A stretch of 64,000 nt of DNA from Hortaea werneckii (taxonomy: Eukaryota > Ascomycota > Dothideomycetes > Mycosphaerellales > Teratosphaeriaceae). The notes below the pieces were generated by a model, which did no database searches, had not been told where the DNA came from, and was given only the letters and a program-made list of their open reading frames with translations. Made by a program: the position numbers and the translations under genes. Positions 43,500 to 54,890 of the stretch are shown one piece after another. The stretch lies in NCBI GenBank assembly GCA_037044905.1, contig JBAOKB010000074.1:682001-746000 (forward strand). The letters are read 5' to 3'. Positions within the stretch are counted from its first letter, which is position 1. The number at the start of each line of letters is the position of its first letter.

Positions 43500-43860
43500 G
43501 TTAGTTATACGCTAATTAACCTCTTCTTAGATCTTCTAATATAACCTCTATACTTCCTCCTTATACTCTTACGTTAACTTCTTAAGCTATACCTTAGTAG
43601 ATCTAAGCTCTTTACTCTTCTCCTTCTTCTTCTACTCTAGGTCCATTTTTTAGCTATAGATCGTAACTAGCTCTTTCTATACTAAGGTTCGACAAACCTA
43701 CTTAAGCTTCTTTACGTCCTTAAGCTTAGCCTAGTAGCGATATAGCCGCGAGATCTCCTAAGCCTTCTTAGTATATATAGCTTTAATCTAGGAGACTATA
43801 GCTTAGGTGTTTACTAACTCTTCGTTAGTATAACTATATACCTCTACTACGGCGACTTTA
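43500..43860 (-). pseudogene. Decayed minus-strand frame, Lys/Glu-rich coiled coil
   Basis: Read on the minus strand, about 110 codons are strongly charged and heptad-like (KLKDVKKLK, KKKEKSKELRSTKV, LKKLT, EYKEEV), broken by TAG codons that fit former CAG. This resembles the structural (gag-like) or coiled-coil part of a retroelement, but the identity is not established. Confidence 0.3.
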
Positions 43861-44639
43861 GCGATTAGACGATATATAGAAGCTAGAATCTCCTTGTCGC
43901 CTATAGGAGAGATAAGAGTAGTAATAAGACTTCTATCGAGACTAGGGGTTAGGGCTAAACCTAAAATCGAGTTAGCGTAACTTTCTAGAGCTACGTAGGT
44001 ATCTTAAAGGAAGGCGGAATCCTTTAAGCGCTATACTAGGACAATACTTCCTAGAATTTTACGTATTTACTAAATCTAGAACCCCAAATCGAGGATAAAG
44101 TCTTCTCTAGAGTTATAATCCTTCTATAATATCTAGGCGGTATATAAGTAACCTTTAAGATCTAAGGTATATAGATCGCTACTTTCTTTTTTAAATATCT
44201 ACTAGCAATGTCTCTTTACTACCTCGATCCCTTCTTTTAGAAGAGACGAGCGCGTTAAGGCTATATCTATATCTATTACTATACGCTCGTCGGGTCTAAT
44301 AGTAATAGAAAGAGCGAGGCTAGGCATGCGCTTAGGGGTAGTCGACTAGGCTTTGCTACGTATAATAATAGTAGAAGTAGCCGCTTCGATGTCTAGATTG
44401 TTATAGAAGTATCTTCTAGTTTGAAAGGCTAGTTTAAAGTAGTTAGAAGGGCGCTAGGGGCTTTTAGACGTTAAAAGGGCAAATTATACGAGTCGTTTAA
44501 GTTATAGGATATATAAGATAGGAGTAGTTAGAGTAGTAGAAGTAATAGGAGTATTAAAGTTCGACTCGTTAAAGTTATAGGAGTTTAGGGAGTTTTAGAG
44601 ATTATAGTAGTTCTAGAATATTAAAGTTATTAGAGTTAC

Positions 44640-45180
44640 TAGTATTACTAGCATTACTAGTAGTCCTACTAGTACTAAACTCGCTAGTAGTACTAAAGTC
44701 GTTAGTAGTACTAAAGTCGTTAGTAGTACTAAAGTCGTTAGTAGTACTAAACTTAGTAAAGGTACTAAACTTAGTAAAGGTACTAAACTTAGTAAAGTTA
44801 TATAGGTAGTACTAGTATCGCTAGTAGTACTAAACTCGCTACTAGTACTAAAGTCGTTAATAGTACTAAAGTTAGTAAATATACTAAATTTAGTAAGGGT
44901 TCTAAACTTAGTAAAGTTGTTATAGGTAGTATAGGTAGTATAGGTAGTATAGGTAGTATAGGTAGTATAGGTAGTATAGGTAGTATAGGTAGTATAGGTA
45001 GTATAGGTAGTATAGGTAGTATAGGTAGTATAGGTAGTATAGGTAGTACTAGCGTCGCTAGTAGTATTAAAGTTGCTAGTAATATTAAAGTTATTAGTAG
45101 TACTTAAGTCGCTAGTAGTACTTAAGTTATTAGTAGTACTAAAGTTAGTAAAGGTAGTAAGGTTTGTAAAGTTAGTAAAG
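44640..45180. repeat. Compound minisatellite: 18-bp and 9-bp arrays
   Basis: 44,660-44,900 repeats GTTAGTAGTACTAAAGTC (18 bp) and variants with ACTTAGTAAAGGTACTAA. 44,921-45,048 is about 14 units of ATAGGTAGT (9 bp). 45,050-45,180 returns to the 18-bp type. Periods are multiples of three, which suits an origin inside a former repetitive coding sequence. Confidence 0.75.
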
Positions 45181-45482
45181 TTATTATAGGTATAGGTTCT
45201 AGAGATATAGTTTCTAGAAGCGCGGCCTCTAACATATCTTTTAAGGAGCTTATAGGAGGTATAGAGAGATAGGAGGTATAGAGGTATTAGGAGTATAGGG
45301 TTATAGGGGGTTGCTTAGAGTACGAAAGTTATAGGAGGTACTAGGAGTACTAGTATTAGAGTAGATACTAGAAGTATTAGAAGCACTAGTATTATTAGAG
45401 ATACGGACTTTAGAGTTATACTTTCTAGAGCTCGTAGAAGTAGTAGGTATTCTTAGAGTTATAGGAATAGTAGGTAGTAGTA

Positions 45483-45887
45483 TGTTGCGACCCTACAAAG
45501 TAGTGTCATGGGTTTAGAGCTCTTTAGAACAAATGTGTCAAGACAACTAGGTTGTGGGATAACTAATTGTAACAAGGCTGTTGGTTCTCTACCTAATAGT
45601 CGGATTGCAACATAAGTTAAACACACGAACTCCTAACGAGAAATATGCCTAGTTATATACATAAGAGATTCGTGTCTTTATGCAACGTGCTCCGTTGCTC
45701 TGCTCCTATAGATTACAGAGCGTTCTGCTGCTCTGCGCCCACGGATTATAGAGCGCTCTGCTCACGTGACCATGGGTGCTCTGTGTCTCGTGATTCTTTA
45801 GGACGTGACTCCGCTTAGCCATGTCCATTCCGCTAGCGTCTGTCCTATCCTGTCCAATCAAATTCCCTGTTTCACGTGTTCGTAACA
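45483..45887 (-). mobile_element. Solo LTR of the Ty3/Gypsy family found at 53.8 kb
   Basis: 405 bp beginning TGTTGCGACCC and ending GTTCGTAACA, i.e. the TG...CA ends seen in the full elements (reverse orientation). It is flanked on both sides by TAGTA (45478-45482 and 45888-45892), a perfect 5-bp target duplication. There is no internal element sequence. It matches the LTR of the outer copy (53,818) along its whole length, including the GCTCTG/AGAGCG repeat region, which here has two units. It is clearly less RIP-mutated than its surroundings, so it arrived later. Confidence 0.92.
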
Positions 45888-46460
45888 TAGTAATCTTAAA
45901 TAATAAAGGCTCCGTTCTAGACGCTAAATTAAATCTAGGCGCTATAGCTACGTACCGACTCGCTTAAAAGTAGATTAAAGATAGAGATAACTATCTTAAA
46001 TTACCCCTATAGGTAGAAACTATAGAGGGCTAACTATAGACCTATCTTGCCTTTGTAAATAATAGGGACATAACTTACTAAGAAGGAAAGTAGCGGCAAG
46101 ACTAGCGAAAAGGGCTATATAAAATAACAAATTAGTCCTTATCTAGCCTAGAAAAGTAAGCAATATTCGCCCTATACTCGTTTACGAGTCGTTAGGAATT
46201 ACTAGTTAAGAGACCTAAGGATGTCTTCGAGGTATTTCTATTTCTACTAGCGTCGAAGGCGTTATAGTTACTTTCGAGACATCGAAAGGTACGGAACGTA
46301 CTTTCTCTTGTCTAAGACGGTAGATAGCGAGAGTAGTTAGACTAGGTATATAATAAGCAGTAGATTAGGAGTATAGGGGCCCTAAACGTAATACGTTTAG
46401 AAGTATAAGGTAAGCGAGCTTAGTTAACCTTCTATTCCGAGTTAGCGACTATAAAGTTAC

Positions 46461-46977
46461 TATTATTATAGAAAAAAACACTATTATATCTCCAAATTCG
46501 CGCTCTATATACCTCGAAGGTATGTAGAATCCTATATACCCCTCCCTACTTCTATAAAGCCTCTTTTAAATTTATTCTACTTTATAGAATAGACAATTTA
46601 GACCTAAAAAATTAATCTAAAATAATATTAAAATTTAAAACCCTCTAAATAAAAAGATATTAGGGTATAAAGAGGTAGAAGGGAGTCCTAGGACTTTTTT
46701 GCTTATATAAACCTCTAAAGCTCTAAAGCTCTAAAGCTACTATAATTCCTTACTCTATACCTTTCTAACCTCTTATTCTTTTTATTTAGAATTTTTTAGA
46801 GCTTATTACTATTCTAAATCGATTTTTTAGGTTTTAAAACCCTATTCTATATAATAGGAAATATATATAAAAGGTTATATAAAAGTAGAGAGGGGTATCT
46901 ATAAATTCTAAGTACCTTCGAGGTATATAGAGCGCGAATTTAGAGATACGATAGTATTTTTTTCTAATACAATACTA
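46461..46977. mobile_element. Near-palindromic 517-bp inverted-repeat element (MITE or foldback-like)
   Basis: The left arm, starting near TATTATTATAG, and the reverse complement of the right arm, ending ...AATACTATA, match over ~250 bp each. Example: ATTCGCGCTCTATATACCTC at 46495-46514 and its exact complement at about 46923-46942. The arms differ at scattered C/T and G/A positions, as expected if each was RIPped independently. The centre holds three CTCTAAAG units. No coding capacity. Ends are roughly defined; a TA-type target duplication is possible but not certain. Confidence 0.75.
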
Positions 46978-49900
46978 TATTTCTAATAAACCTAGTCGGC
47001 TACGTACTCCTAGTAGGCTACTTTTCCCTATACTACTAACCTACACGTAATAATACCTAGATAGTATATAGAATCCCCGAGATTTATAGAATATCCTCTA
47101 TAGTAGTATATAAGTTAATAGAAGCTAGTTATTAGGTAGGCAAATTAGAACAATATACTAAATAGTATATAGTCCTCCCTTCTCGTCTTGCTACTAGATT
47201 TCTCTTAGCTCTTGTTACGCTCTTGTACTAATACTCTATAATAGTTTATAAGCTCTATATATACTTTACGTAGCGGTATCCTATATTCTACTATATCCCT
47301 AAAAAATCTAGATAGATACTCTATCTACTTAGCCTAGGCAAAGTGCTATATAATATTATATATAGCGGACTAGTTATATCGCTTTTTGTATATAGACGCT
47401 CCGCGACTACTAACGGTATAGTCTACTAAGAACAGAGTAGTACTAAGTATTATAGTAACCTCTAGAGTAGGTACTAGTAGAGGTCTACTTATTACGAAAT
47501 TGCTATAGTAGAGCTATTACTATTCTTTAGTAGAACGGAAATTATTCGATAGTATTAGTACGAGTAAGCTATATCCTAGAGCTTCTTCGACCTCTTACTT
47601 ATCTCCTATCTTAGTAGCGTAGAAATCGCTACTCTCTACGTTATAAGTATTATTAGAGCCCTATAAGTTCTAGAATAGGAGGCGTAGGTAGCTATTCCTA
47701 TTAAGCCGACGGAATGTTATATTCCTAACTATAGGACTATTATAAGATATCTCGCTACTACGTATATTATAAACAATTACGACTATCTAGTTGTCGCTAC
47801 CTACCTAGTCGATAGTAATAGGAGAGATCCCTATCTATATATAGACGTCCCTTTCGCTTTTGGTCTATATATAGTATATATATAAGAAGTCGGCGATAGG
47901 ATATTTGTTAGATAGAATTAGTAGTACGCTAGAAAGCTCTTTAGTATACTAGTTTATAAACTTAGAGTAAAAATACTACTAGTAGCGATTAAGGACTTTT
48001 GTATAGACGTAGTAGCTATATATAAGGTTAATTTCTAGTTTTAGTATAACTAGATCCTCGTTTATAGCTTCGTTGTCTAGGTTAGCCTATATAAGACTAG
48101 TTTTTAGCTAAATAGGACGAGGATTATTCTAACGCGGCTAAGGGTAAGATATTATAATAGCGAGTAGGTCCTAGATCTAGCGATCGTTACCCGTAATCTT
48201 AATATAAAAGCTTCTACGGAAAGGTTTAAAGTCGGCCTTAGCTTCTATCGTAGAATATAGATAATTAGGTATTTTATATTCTAGTATAAAGAAGAAGCCC
48301 TCTATACTATTCGAAAATTAGAACTAATAGAACATAAAGTCGAACCTAGGAGGTATAGGTTAGATAATCTTCTCTTTAGACTACCTTAGTAGAAGTAATG
48401 TACCGCTTAATATAATTAAAGTAATACGAGTAGTTCTAACTATAATTCTACCCCGTTACTACCCTATCGAGCTTTCCTAAAGCTAAACGCTAGGGCTAGC
48501 TATTAATCTTATATTATATAAAGCGTTAAAGAGGCGGTTCTAGATCCTTTTTACCTTTACGTAATATTACCGCTTTAAAATCGGCAATCTATAGCTAAAC
48601 TCCTATAAAGTTGAAGTCTAGGATAGACCGTATATCTTAGTTCTCTATAGCTTATATAATCTTTATCCTAGCTCTAAAGGCGCTATAATACTAAGATTTA
48701 GGTAGTAGAGAGAGTATATCGGTATAGTCCGTTGTTTTAGGCCGCTAGCTAGGGAATAGGACTTTAGTAAAGAGATTAACATAAGTCTTCCTAGTTCGTA
48801 CGTAGTCTTAGATATAGCGGATCGCTTCTACTAGTATACTTCGTAGTATACAATAAGGCAAATTCTCTAGATCTAGTTAGTAAGTAGAGATAGGTAGGCG
48901 TAAGATACGTAAGCTAAATATAAAAGAAGTATAGCTATAGTCCTCGCTATAGGTAGGCTTACTCCTCTTAGAGCCCTATTTAAAGTTAGGAAATAGCTCT
49001 ACGAAACGACTATTAGCTATACAAATACCTATAAAAAAGGCTACGTTATAAAGCTAGCCCGCGGTAGTAGTATAAGTAGCCTCTCTACTAGTAATTGCTT
49101 TTCGCTTCCCTTTAATATCGAAAAGAAGTAGCTAATATAGCGCCTCTATACCTAATTAGAAATATACCTTACGATAGACTTATCGAAACTAATTAGTAAA
49201 GCTAACGCTCTTCTTAAAATATATATTATAGGTTATAGCGCTATTAGTAAGCGAGAACTCCTATAACTACGTAACGTAAGGTAAGCGCTTTAGGTATACA
49301 AATATATCCCCTTTATATAGCGTACCTTAATTGTTTAGAAGGAAGTCTAGGTTAGTATTAGGATCTATAGTACTAACTATAGCTATAGGAATTATACTCG
49401 ATACTATTTATATAGAGACAGAGTATAGGGGGTTATTTAATAGTAGGCGTAGGAGTCTCGTAGGAGCTTTAATACCTATCCTACCTATTACCCTAGTATC
49501 GACTAAACCTCTATACTACCTTACCTTTCGACTTACCAAGGTACTATAAGATAATAGCCTAGTTTTAATTCTATTTCTATATAATAGAGCGGAACCTATT
49601 AGAACTATAGTAGCCTAGAAATATTAGTAAATTCGATATCGATACTATATTACTAATACTCTAGAAGAAATAAAGTAGCTAAGATATATTATTAGAAATG
49701 CGCGCTTTTTCTATTCTAACTATAGATCCTAGCAAAAATCTCCCTTTATAACCTTTATTTATAACCTATCTTATAGTTATACGCCTCCTCTAATAGTACC
49801 CTAGTTGTACGATTAATCTCTTATAGTAGGTCCGCTAGGATAGTACTAGTAACCTATCGAAGCTTATACTAACTATGCCCGACGCTATACGCGCTAGTAG

Positions 49901-50274
49901 TAATTAATATCCTTACGCCCGCGGCCTAAATATACGTAAGAATAGGCCTATTCTAAAGTAGCTAATGTCCGTTAGTAACTAGCTATTCCTTAAGGTAGAC
50001 TAGATAGATACCGCGTATTAGGCTATTATAGTTATATAGGAATAGCCTCGTGTTATATATACATAGTCTATAGATAATATAAGAAGCTACCTACTATAAG
50101 GTCTATAAGTTACTATATTAGCTTTGACTAATAGACCGTAGTAGAGAGGGACCTTATCTACTTATATGTCTATATATAGTAAGAATAATTGCCTATAAAT
50201 TATCGCTTAACGTAGTACTAATTAGCCTATCTAATATATTACTCGATATATTGCTCGATAGAGTACTTAGTTAG

Positions 50275-50737
50275 TAGCTCTAGTTATTATTATCGCTATC
50301 GCTTTAGTCGCCTTAATTGTCGCTTTACTAGTCGCTCTAGTTATTATCTTCGCTATTGCTCTAGTTATTATCTTTACTATCGCTTTAGTCGCCTTAATCG
50401 TCGCCTTACTAGTAGCTCTAGTTATTATCTTTACTATCGCTTTAGTCGCCTTAATCGTCGCCTTACTAGTAGCTCTAGTTATTATCTTTACTATTGCTTT
50501 AGTTGCCTTAATTGTCGCCTTACTAGTAGGTTAGGTTATTATCTTCGCTATTGCTTTAGTTGCCTTAATTATTGCCTTACTAGTAGGTTAGGTCGTCATC
50601 TTCGCTATTGCTCTAGTTATTATCTTCGCCCTCGCTTTAGTCGCCTTAATCGTTACTCTACTAGTCGCTCTAGTCGTTATTATAGTATTCGCTTTAATTG
50701 TTACCTTAATTAATACTTTAATACTAGCTCTAAGCCC
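50275..50737. repeat. 57-bp minisatellite, ~8 imperfect units
   Basis: Units contain GCTCTAGTTATTATC, GCTTTAGTCGCCTTAATCG and CGCCTTACTAGTA. Two successive central units (about 50,413-50,526) are almost identical, outer ones diverged. 57 is 19 codons, and on the minus strand one frame stays open through the best units as a Thr/Lys/Ala peptide containing KATIKATKA-like sequence. It may be the remnant of a repetitive basic protein domain. Confidence 0.7.
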
Positions 50738-51899
50738 CTATTATATTGTTGTTATACTAATCTCTACTATCTTTACGTTGTCTAATAGAGCCGGGAATAC
50801 TAGATAGCCTACCTTAGGTTAACATTTTTGTTATCGCTATCTAATATTTTTGTAATAATAGAACGAAGGGAGATAGATTTAACTATTTATCTTAAAATAG
50901 GTAGCTAGTCTTTAAAGCCTCTAGTATATTTGTGTCTAAAAAAGGCCTATTAACTAAGGAAGACAATAATCTTACTTACTTTGTTAATATTTAGAAAATG
51001 TTGTTATAGCTAAAAGTGTTTAGGATTCCCCTAGTCTTAGTAGTAATCGATTTTGTAATAAGGTAGATAGAAGAGGTTTAACGGTTATAAAGGGTCTAAA
51101 GTCTTATATATAAAGATTAATTTTTACTACTAGAAACATTTACTAGGATTCTAGATCTACCTATCTTATTTCTTTACTAAATTTACTAGTAGCTAGACAC
51201 GTAGTTTTAAGGCACAACTAGTGTTTTTAAAAGCCTATTAAACTATTCTATAAGAAAACAATAGCTATTAGGCCTATAAGAACAAGGAAGCTAGCTATAT
51301 TTATACGATTAATAATACCTATACTAACGCAAACATTCGACGAAATTCTAAATATATCTGTCTTATATTTACTACTCGGCTTTGTTTATAGCTACTTTAT
51401 AAAGCATAAGCGCCTTCTAATTGTAAACTACTTGTTTTCGATAAGTTTAGGCTAACCTCTCTTCTTCTTCTAGACAATAACCTTCTCTAATTATACCTAT
51501 ACCGACTAAGAAGCAAATTTAAACTACTAAGCCTCGCTATCGTTGTCGTATTCTACTTACGTTAATCTAACTCTATACTATATCTATTATAAACCCTTCC
51601 TCTAGCCCTCCTAAGCCTAAAGGCCCCAAAAACAAGCCTCGTTAGCTAAATAAGCCTACGCTAGGCTAAGACAAACTAGTACTCTAAACCGCTAACGAAA
51701 TGTAGCTAGAAATATAATGTCTATTAAAGGTATTGTCTAAGGTTAGTACAGCTCTATTAGACTAATATAGAGATACTACTTAAGCTCTAGACGAGCCTTA
51801 AGCGGATAAGCGCTATTTGTCTATCGACTTTACCCTCCTATAAGATAGTAACCTTAAGGAAGAGGAGCTATATACTAAGAACGCTATCTCCCTACTAGT

Positions 51900-52600
51900 A
51901 GTACTTATTACTAAATTGCCTACCTTATTCTTTAATAACGCTAGCGAAAAGTAGCGAAAACTTGTTATCTACTATACGCTTATTTTAAAGTATAACATCC
52001 CTCTCGATTATACTAATAAGCCTTAGCTAACTACTATTATAGAAGTATTACCTAATATAAAATTAGCGGTAACCTAGTAGGAGGAGGTAGAGAAGGCGTA
52101 GTTCTCTAAAAACATCTTTATTGCTAAGAACGTAGATAATTACCTTATCCTTATCTTACCTAGGAAGATAAAGCCTAACTTCTATAACCTCTTACGCTAT
52201 ATCTGTATTAAGAAAGGCGACGCTACTACAAAGTCCTATAATATTAAGTACTATAAGAGTCTAGTAGTAGCTTATAGCTATATAAAAGTCTAGGTTAACA
52301 AAGACTATAAGGTTAAGATCGAGGTAGTAATAGGTTTAATAGGAAAGAATATAATATAGACGAGCGATCTAAAGGGGACGTATTAGAAGCTCTAGGAGAA
52401 GGAGCTCTAGGAGAAGTCTAAGAAGGAATCTAAGAAGGATTAGAAGAAGTAGGTAGCTAGGTAGGGGGGCAATAGTAGTAATAAGAGCGAGGGTCTATTA
52501 GACTAGCCTATTTAAAAGAAGCGTAAGGCTAGTTAGTAAGTAGGGGGTATTAAAGAGTATAGGATAATAGGTACGTAGAAATACGAAGGGAAGTATAAAG
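51900..52600 (+). pseudogene. Decayed plus-strand reading frame of ~220 codons
   Basis: One frame reads KLVIYYTLILKYNIPLDYTN, NIFIAKNVDNYLILILPRKI, YICIKKGDATTKSYNIKYYK and a Lys/Glu-rich end (EKSKKESKKD), interrupted by about fifteen TAG codons, all possible RIP products of CAG/TGG. The composition is protein-like over the whole length. Family unknown. Confidence 0.35.
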
Positions 52601-53817
52601 CGAAAGAATAGTTAAACATAATTGCATTTAGATATATAATAGAGAACAATAGTAGTAGGTAATAAGTAATTATATAGGAAAGGGGAATAGTTTCTATTAA
52701 TAGCCGAAGTTTATAGCGATAGCTTTTATATAATATCTAGACGCCGCGATTCTTGTTTTACTATATAACTAGCGTTTTTAGTTCCGCTAGGTAACTATAT
52801 ACTTTAATTCTATAATAAATGCCTTTTTTATCTAGCCTATAGCGGTTAAAATATAATAAGAAAGGAACATTATATATCGTAAGAACTTCTGCCTAGGATA
52901 GCTACTATAAGGGACTATATAGTCTTACTAATTTGTAATACCTAGTACATAAGCGGTAACCTAGGTTCTATTATAAGCATTTGTGTCTATATATCGCCTA
53001 GCGCTATAAGTAAGATATAGATTCGCGATAGGTAGTAATAGAGCGAGGCTCTTTCGAAAGTATACTTAGACTATAGTTATAGCTTAAAAATGTCTTAATA
53101 CTACCGTCTTAGACGCTTCTTAAAAGAATGTCTTGGACTAGCTAGAAATATAGATATTATATTACTACGGACGGGAGATATATTAGCTTTTAGTAGACTT
53201 GCTCTTGCTCTTATATTTAAACAATAGCTTATCCCTATAACGACTTTAGTACTATTTGCGTAGCTATAAACCCTCTCCCTATTAGTAGAGACTATAATAA
53301 TACTTCCTTATAACCTTCCCTATACCGTAAGATTTAACTCTCTCGTTTATTTAGGTAGTAAACCTTTTCGTAGGTTACAAATATCTTAAATTAATCTTAA
53401 CTTCAACACTCTAGCTAGATAGTACTACTTTAAGTTTGGTATATTAAAAGCATGTTATTTCTTACTTACGCCTCCTACCGACGTTATACCTTAGTAGTTT
53501 ACTATCTATTTTAAGCTATACATAGGTACATTACTTATTATAGACCTCTTAGGGGAAGGATATTCTACCTAGGTATAATATAAGGACAATTAGTATCTAC
53601 GCTAGTTATAAAATAGTACCTAGCTATTACTTTATTAGACACTCGTAAGCTTTAGAGCAAGTTAGGTATATAAGTATACTTTCGAATTTATATATTAGGC
53701 TCGTAAAGATTACTAGTATTTAAGCGAGAGCTTAAGCTAATATATAGGTTTAATATTACGACTTCTACTAGTAGGTCTTCCTATAGCAACTTTAATAGCT
53801 ACTCCTCTCGAGGTAAT

Positions 53818-54255
53818 TGTTGCGACCCTACAAAGTAGTATTACGGATTTATAGCTCTTTAGAACAAATGTGTTAAGACAACTAGGTTGTAGGATAACTA
53901 ATTGTAACAAGGCTGCTAGTTCTCTACCTAGCAGTCGGATTGTAACATAAGTTAAACACACGAACTCCTAACGAGAAACGTACCTAGTTATATATATAAG
54001 AGATTCGTGTCTTTATGTAACACGCTCTGTTGCTCTGTTCCTATAGATTATAGAGCGCTCTGTCGCTCTATGCCTATGGATTACAGAGCGCTCTGTCGCT
54101 CTATGCCTACGGATTATAGAGCGCTCTACTTACGTAACCGAAGGTACTCTGTTCCTCGTAATTCTTTAGGGCGTGTCTCCGCTTAGCCTAGTCCATTCCG
54201 CTAGCGTCCGTCCTATCCTAGCTAATCGAGTTCCCTGTTTTACGTGTTCGTAACA
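53818..54255 (-). repeat. 3' LTR of the outer copy (438 bp)
   Basis: TGTTGCGACCC...GTTCGTAACA. It is 33 bp longer than the solo LTR because the U3 part has three rather than two units of a 33-bp repeat ending in AGAGCGCTCT, itself a perfect palindrome. Confidence 0.9.
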
Positions 54256-54338
54256 CTATTCCCCTCCTGTCTTAGCTTAGTCCTCTAAGCTTTAACCTTG
54301 TAATCTACTCTCTCCATCTTTTATTATTATAGCCTACT

Positions 54339-54890
54339 ATACTAAAGGCAAGCACTACTCGTCGACATAACCTTACTAAGCTTATCGACTAGTTCGGAGA
54401 AGAGATAGTTTAGAAATATAGTACTTGTATACGACATAACCGGGTATATCCGGTCTATGTTAAATTAGGCCGGTATAGAGAGTGTAACCGTCGCAATTAG
54501 CGGTATAACGTTCGGGTTACTTAGTTAGAGTTTCGTCGTCTAATTTCCGAGAAGGAAAAATTGCGTAAGGGAATAGATAAAGCTCTTGCTTCTTAAGAGA
54601 AACTTCTCGAGAGCCTTCGTACGGCCCGTGCGAAGGAGTAGCGCCTTCGTTAGCAGATAGATCTGCTAGACTCTAAGGCGGCGGAGGCAATAGCTATCGA
54701 GGAAAGATCGATTTAAGAGTTAGAGCAAGAGGAAGCTTAAGAAATCTCGTTTCCGGACGACCCGTCTCTCCTCTCTAGTCTATAGCTTAGTACTAGGACG
54801 TAGAGTACTCTAGAGGGTGTTCCTAACTTATTCTAGGGCGACCTTCTTAAAGACCCTAGTAATACCGGCGTAACAACCTCGGGCAGTTAA
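54339..54890 (+). pseudogene. Antisense ORF of the outer copy: Cys-poor (mutated) finger plus coiled coil
   Basis: On the strand opposite to pol, one frame of ~183 codons runs from an ATA (a RIPped ATG, preceded by CCTACT) at 54,339 to TAA at 54,888-54,890, interrupted only by RIP-type stops. Legible parts: TRRHNLTKLI, YSTCIRHNRVYP, GRYRECNRRN (a remnant finger; several Tyr sit where Cys would be expected, as TGT to TAT changes give), then the coiled coil LEFRRLISEKEKLRKGIDKA, LLDSKAAEAIAIEERSI, ELEQEEA, and an acidic/Ser end FPDDPSLLSSL closing with TSGS. It lies tail-to-tail with pol, overlapping its last codons. Such C-rich plus coiled-coil ORFs are, from memory, common as 'hypothetical proteins' in fungal genomes; their role is unknown to me. 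Confidence 0.6.

Larger units (their letters stand above)
36480..53817. other. RIP-mutated repeat domain, mostly unidentified
   Basis: From about 36.5 kb the sequence changes abruptly. CTA, TAG, TATA and AGTA dominate, while CA and TG dinucleotides become very rare on both strands. That is the product of C-to-T changes at CpA, the RIP signature of Pezizomycotina. There is no open frame above ~75 codons after 37.3 kb. Long stretches on one or other strand can still be read as protein interrupted only by TAG/TAA, so the block is old transposon or duplicated sequence. Individually listed below: arrays, a near-palindrome, a solo LTR and four decayed reading frames. The rest I could not assign. 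Confidence 0.85.

Noticed and set aside
45706..45888. 60-codon minus-strand frame
   Set aside because: Lies wholly inside the solo LTR, which is regulatory, not coding.
49331..49549. 72-codon hydrophobic plus-strand frame in the RIP block
   Set aside because: No ATG (starts at TTG), flanked by dense stops; may be a scrap of an old coding sequence but cannot be supported alone.
36480..53817. CRISPR-like or prokaryotic repeat array
   Set aside because: The repeats are contiguous minisatellites without unique spacers, and the genome is eukaryotic.
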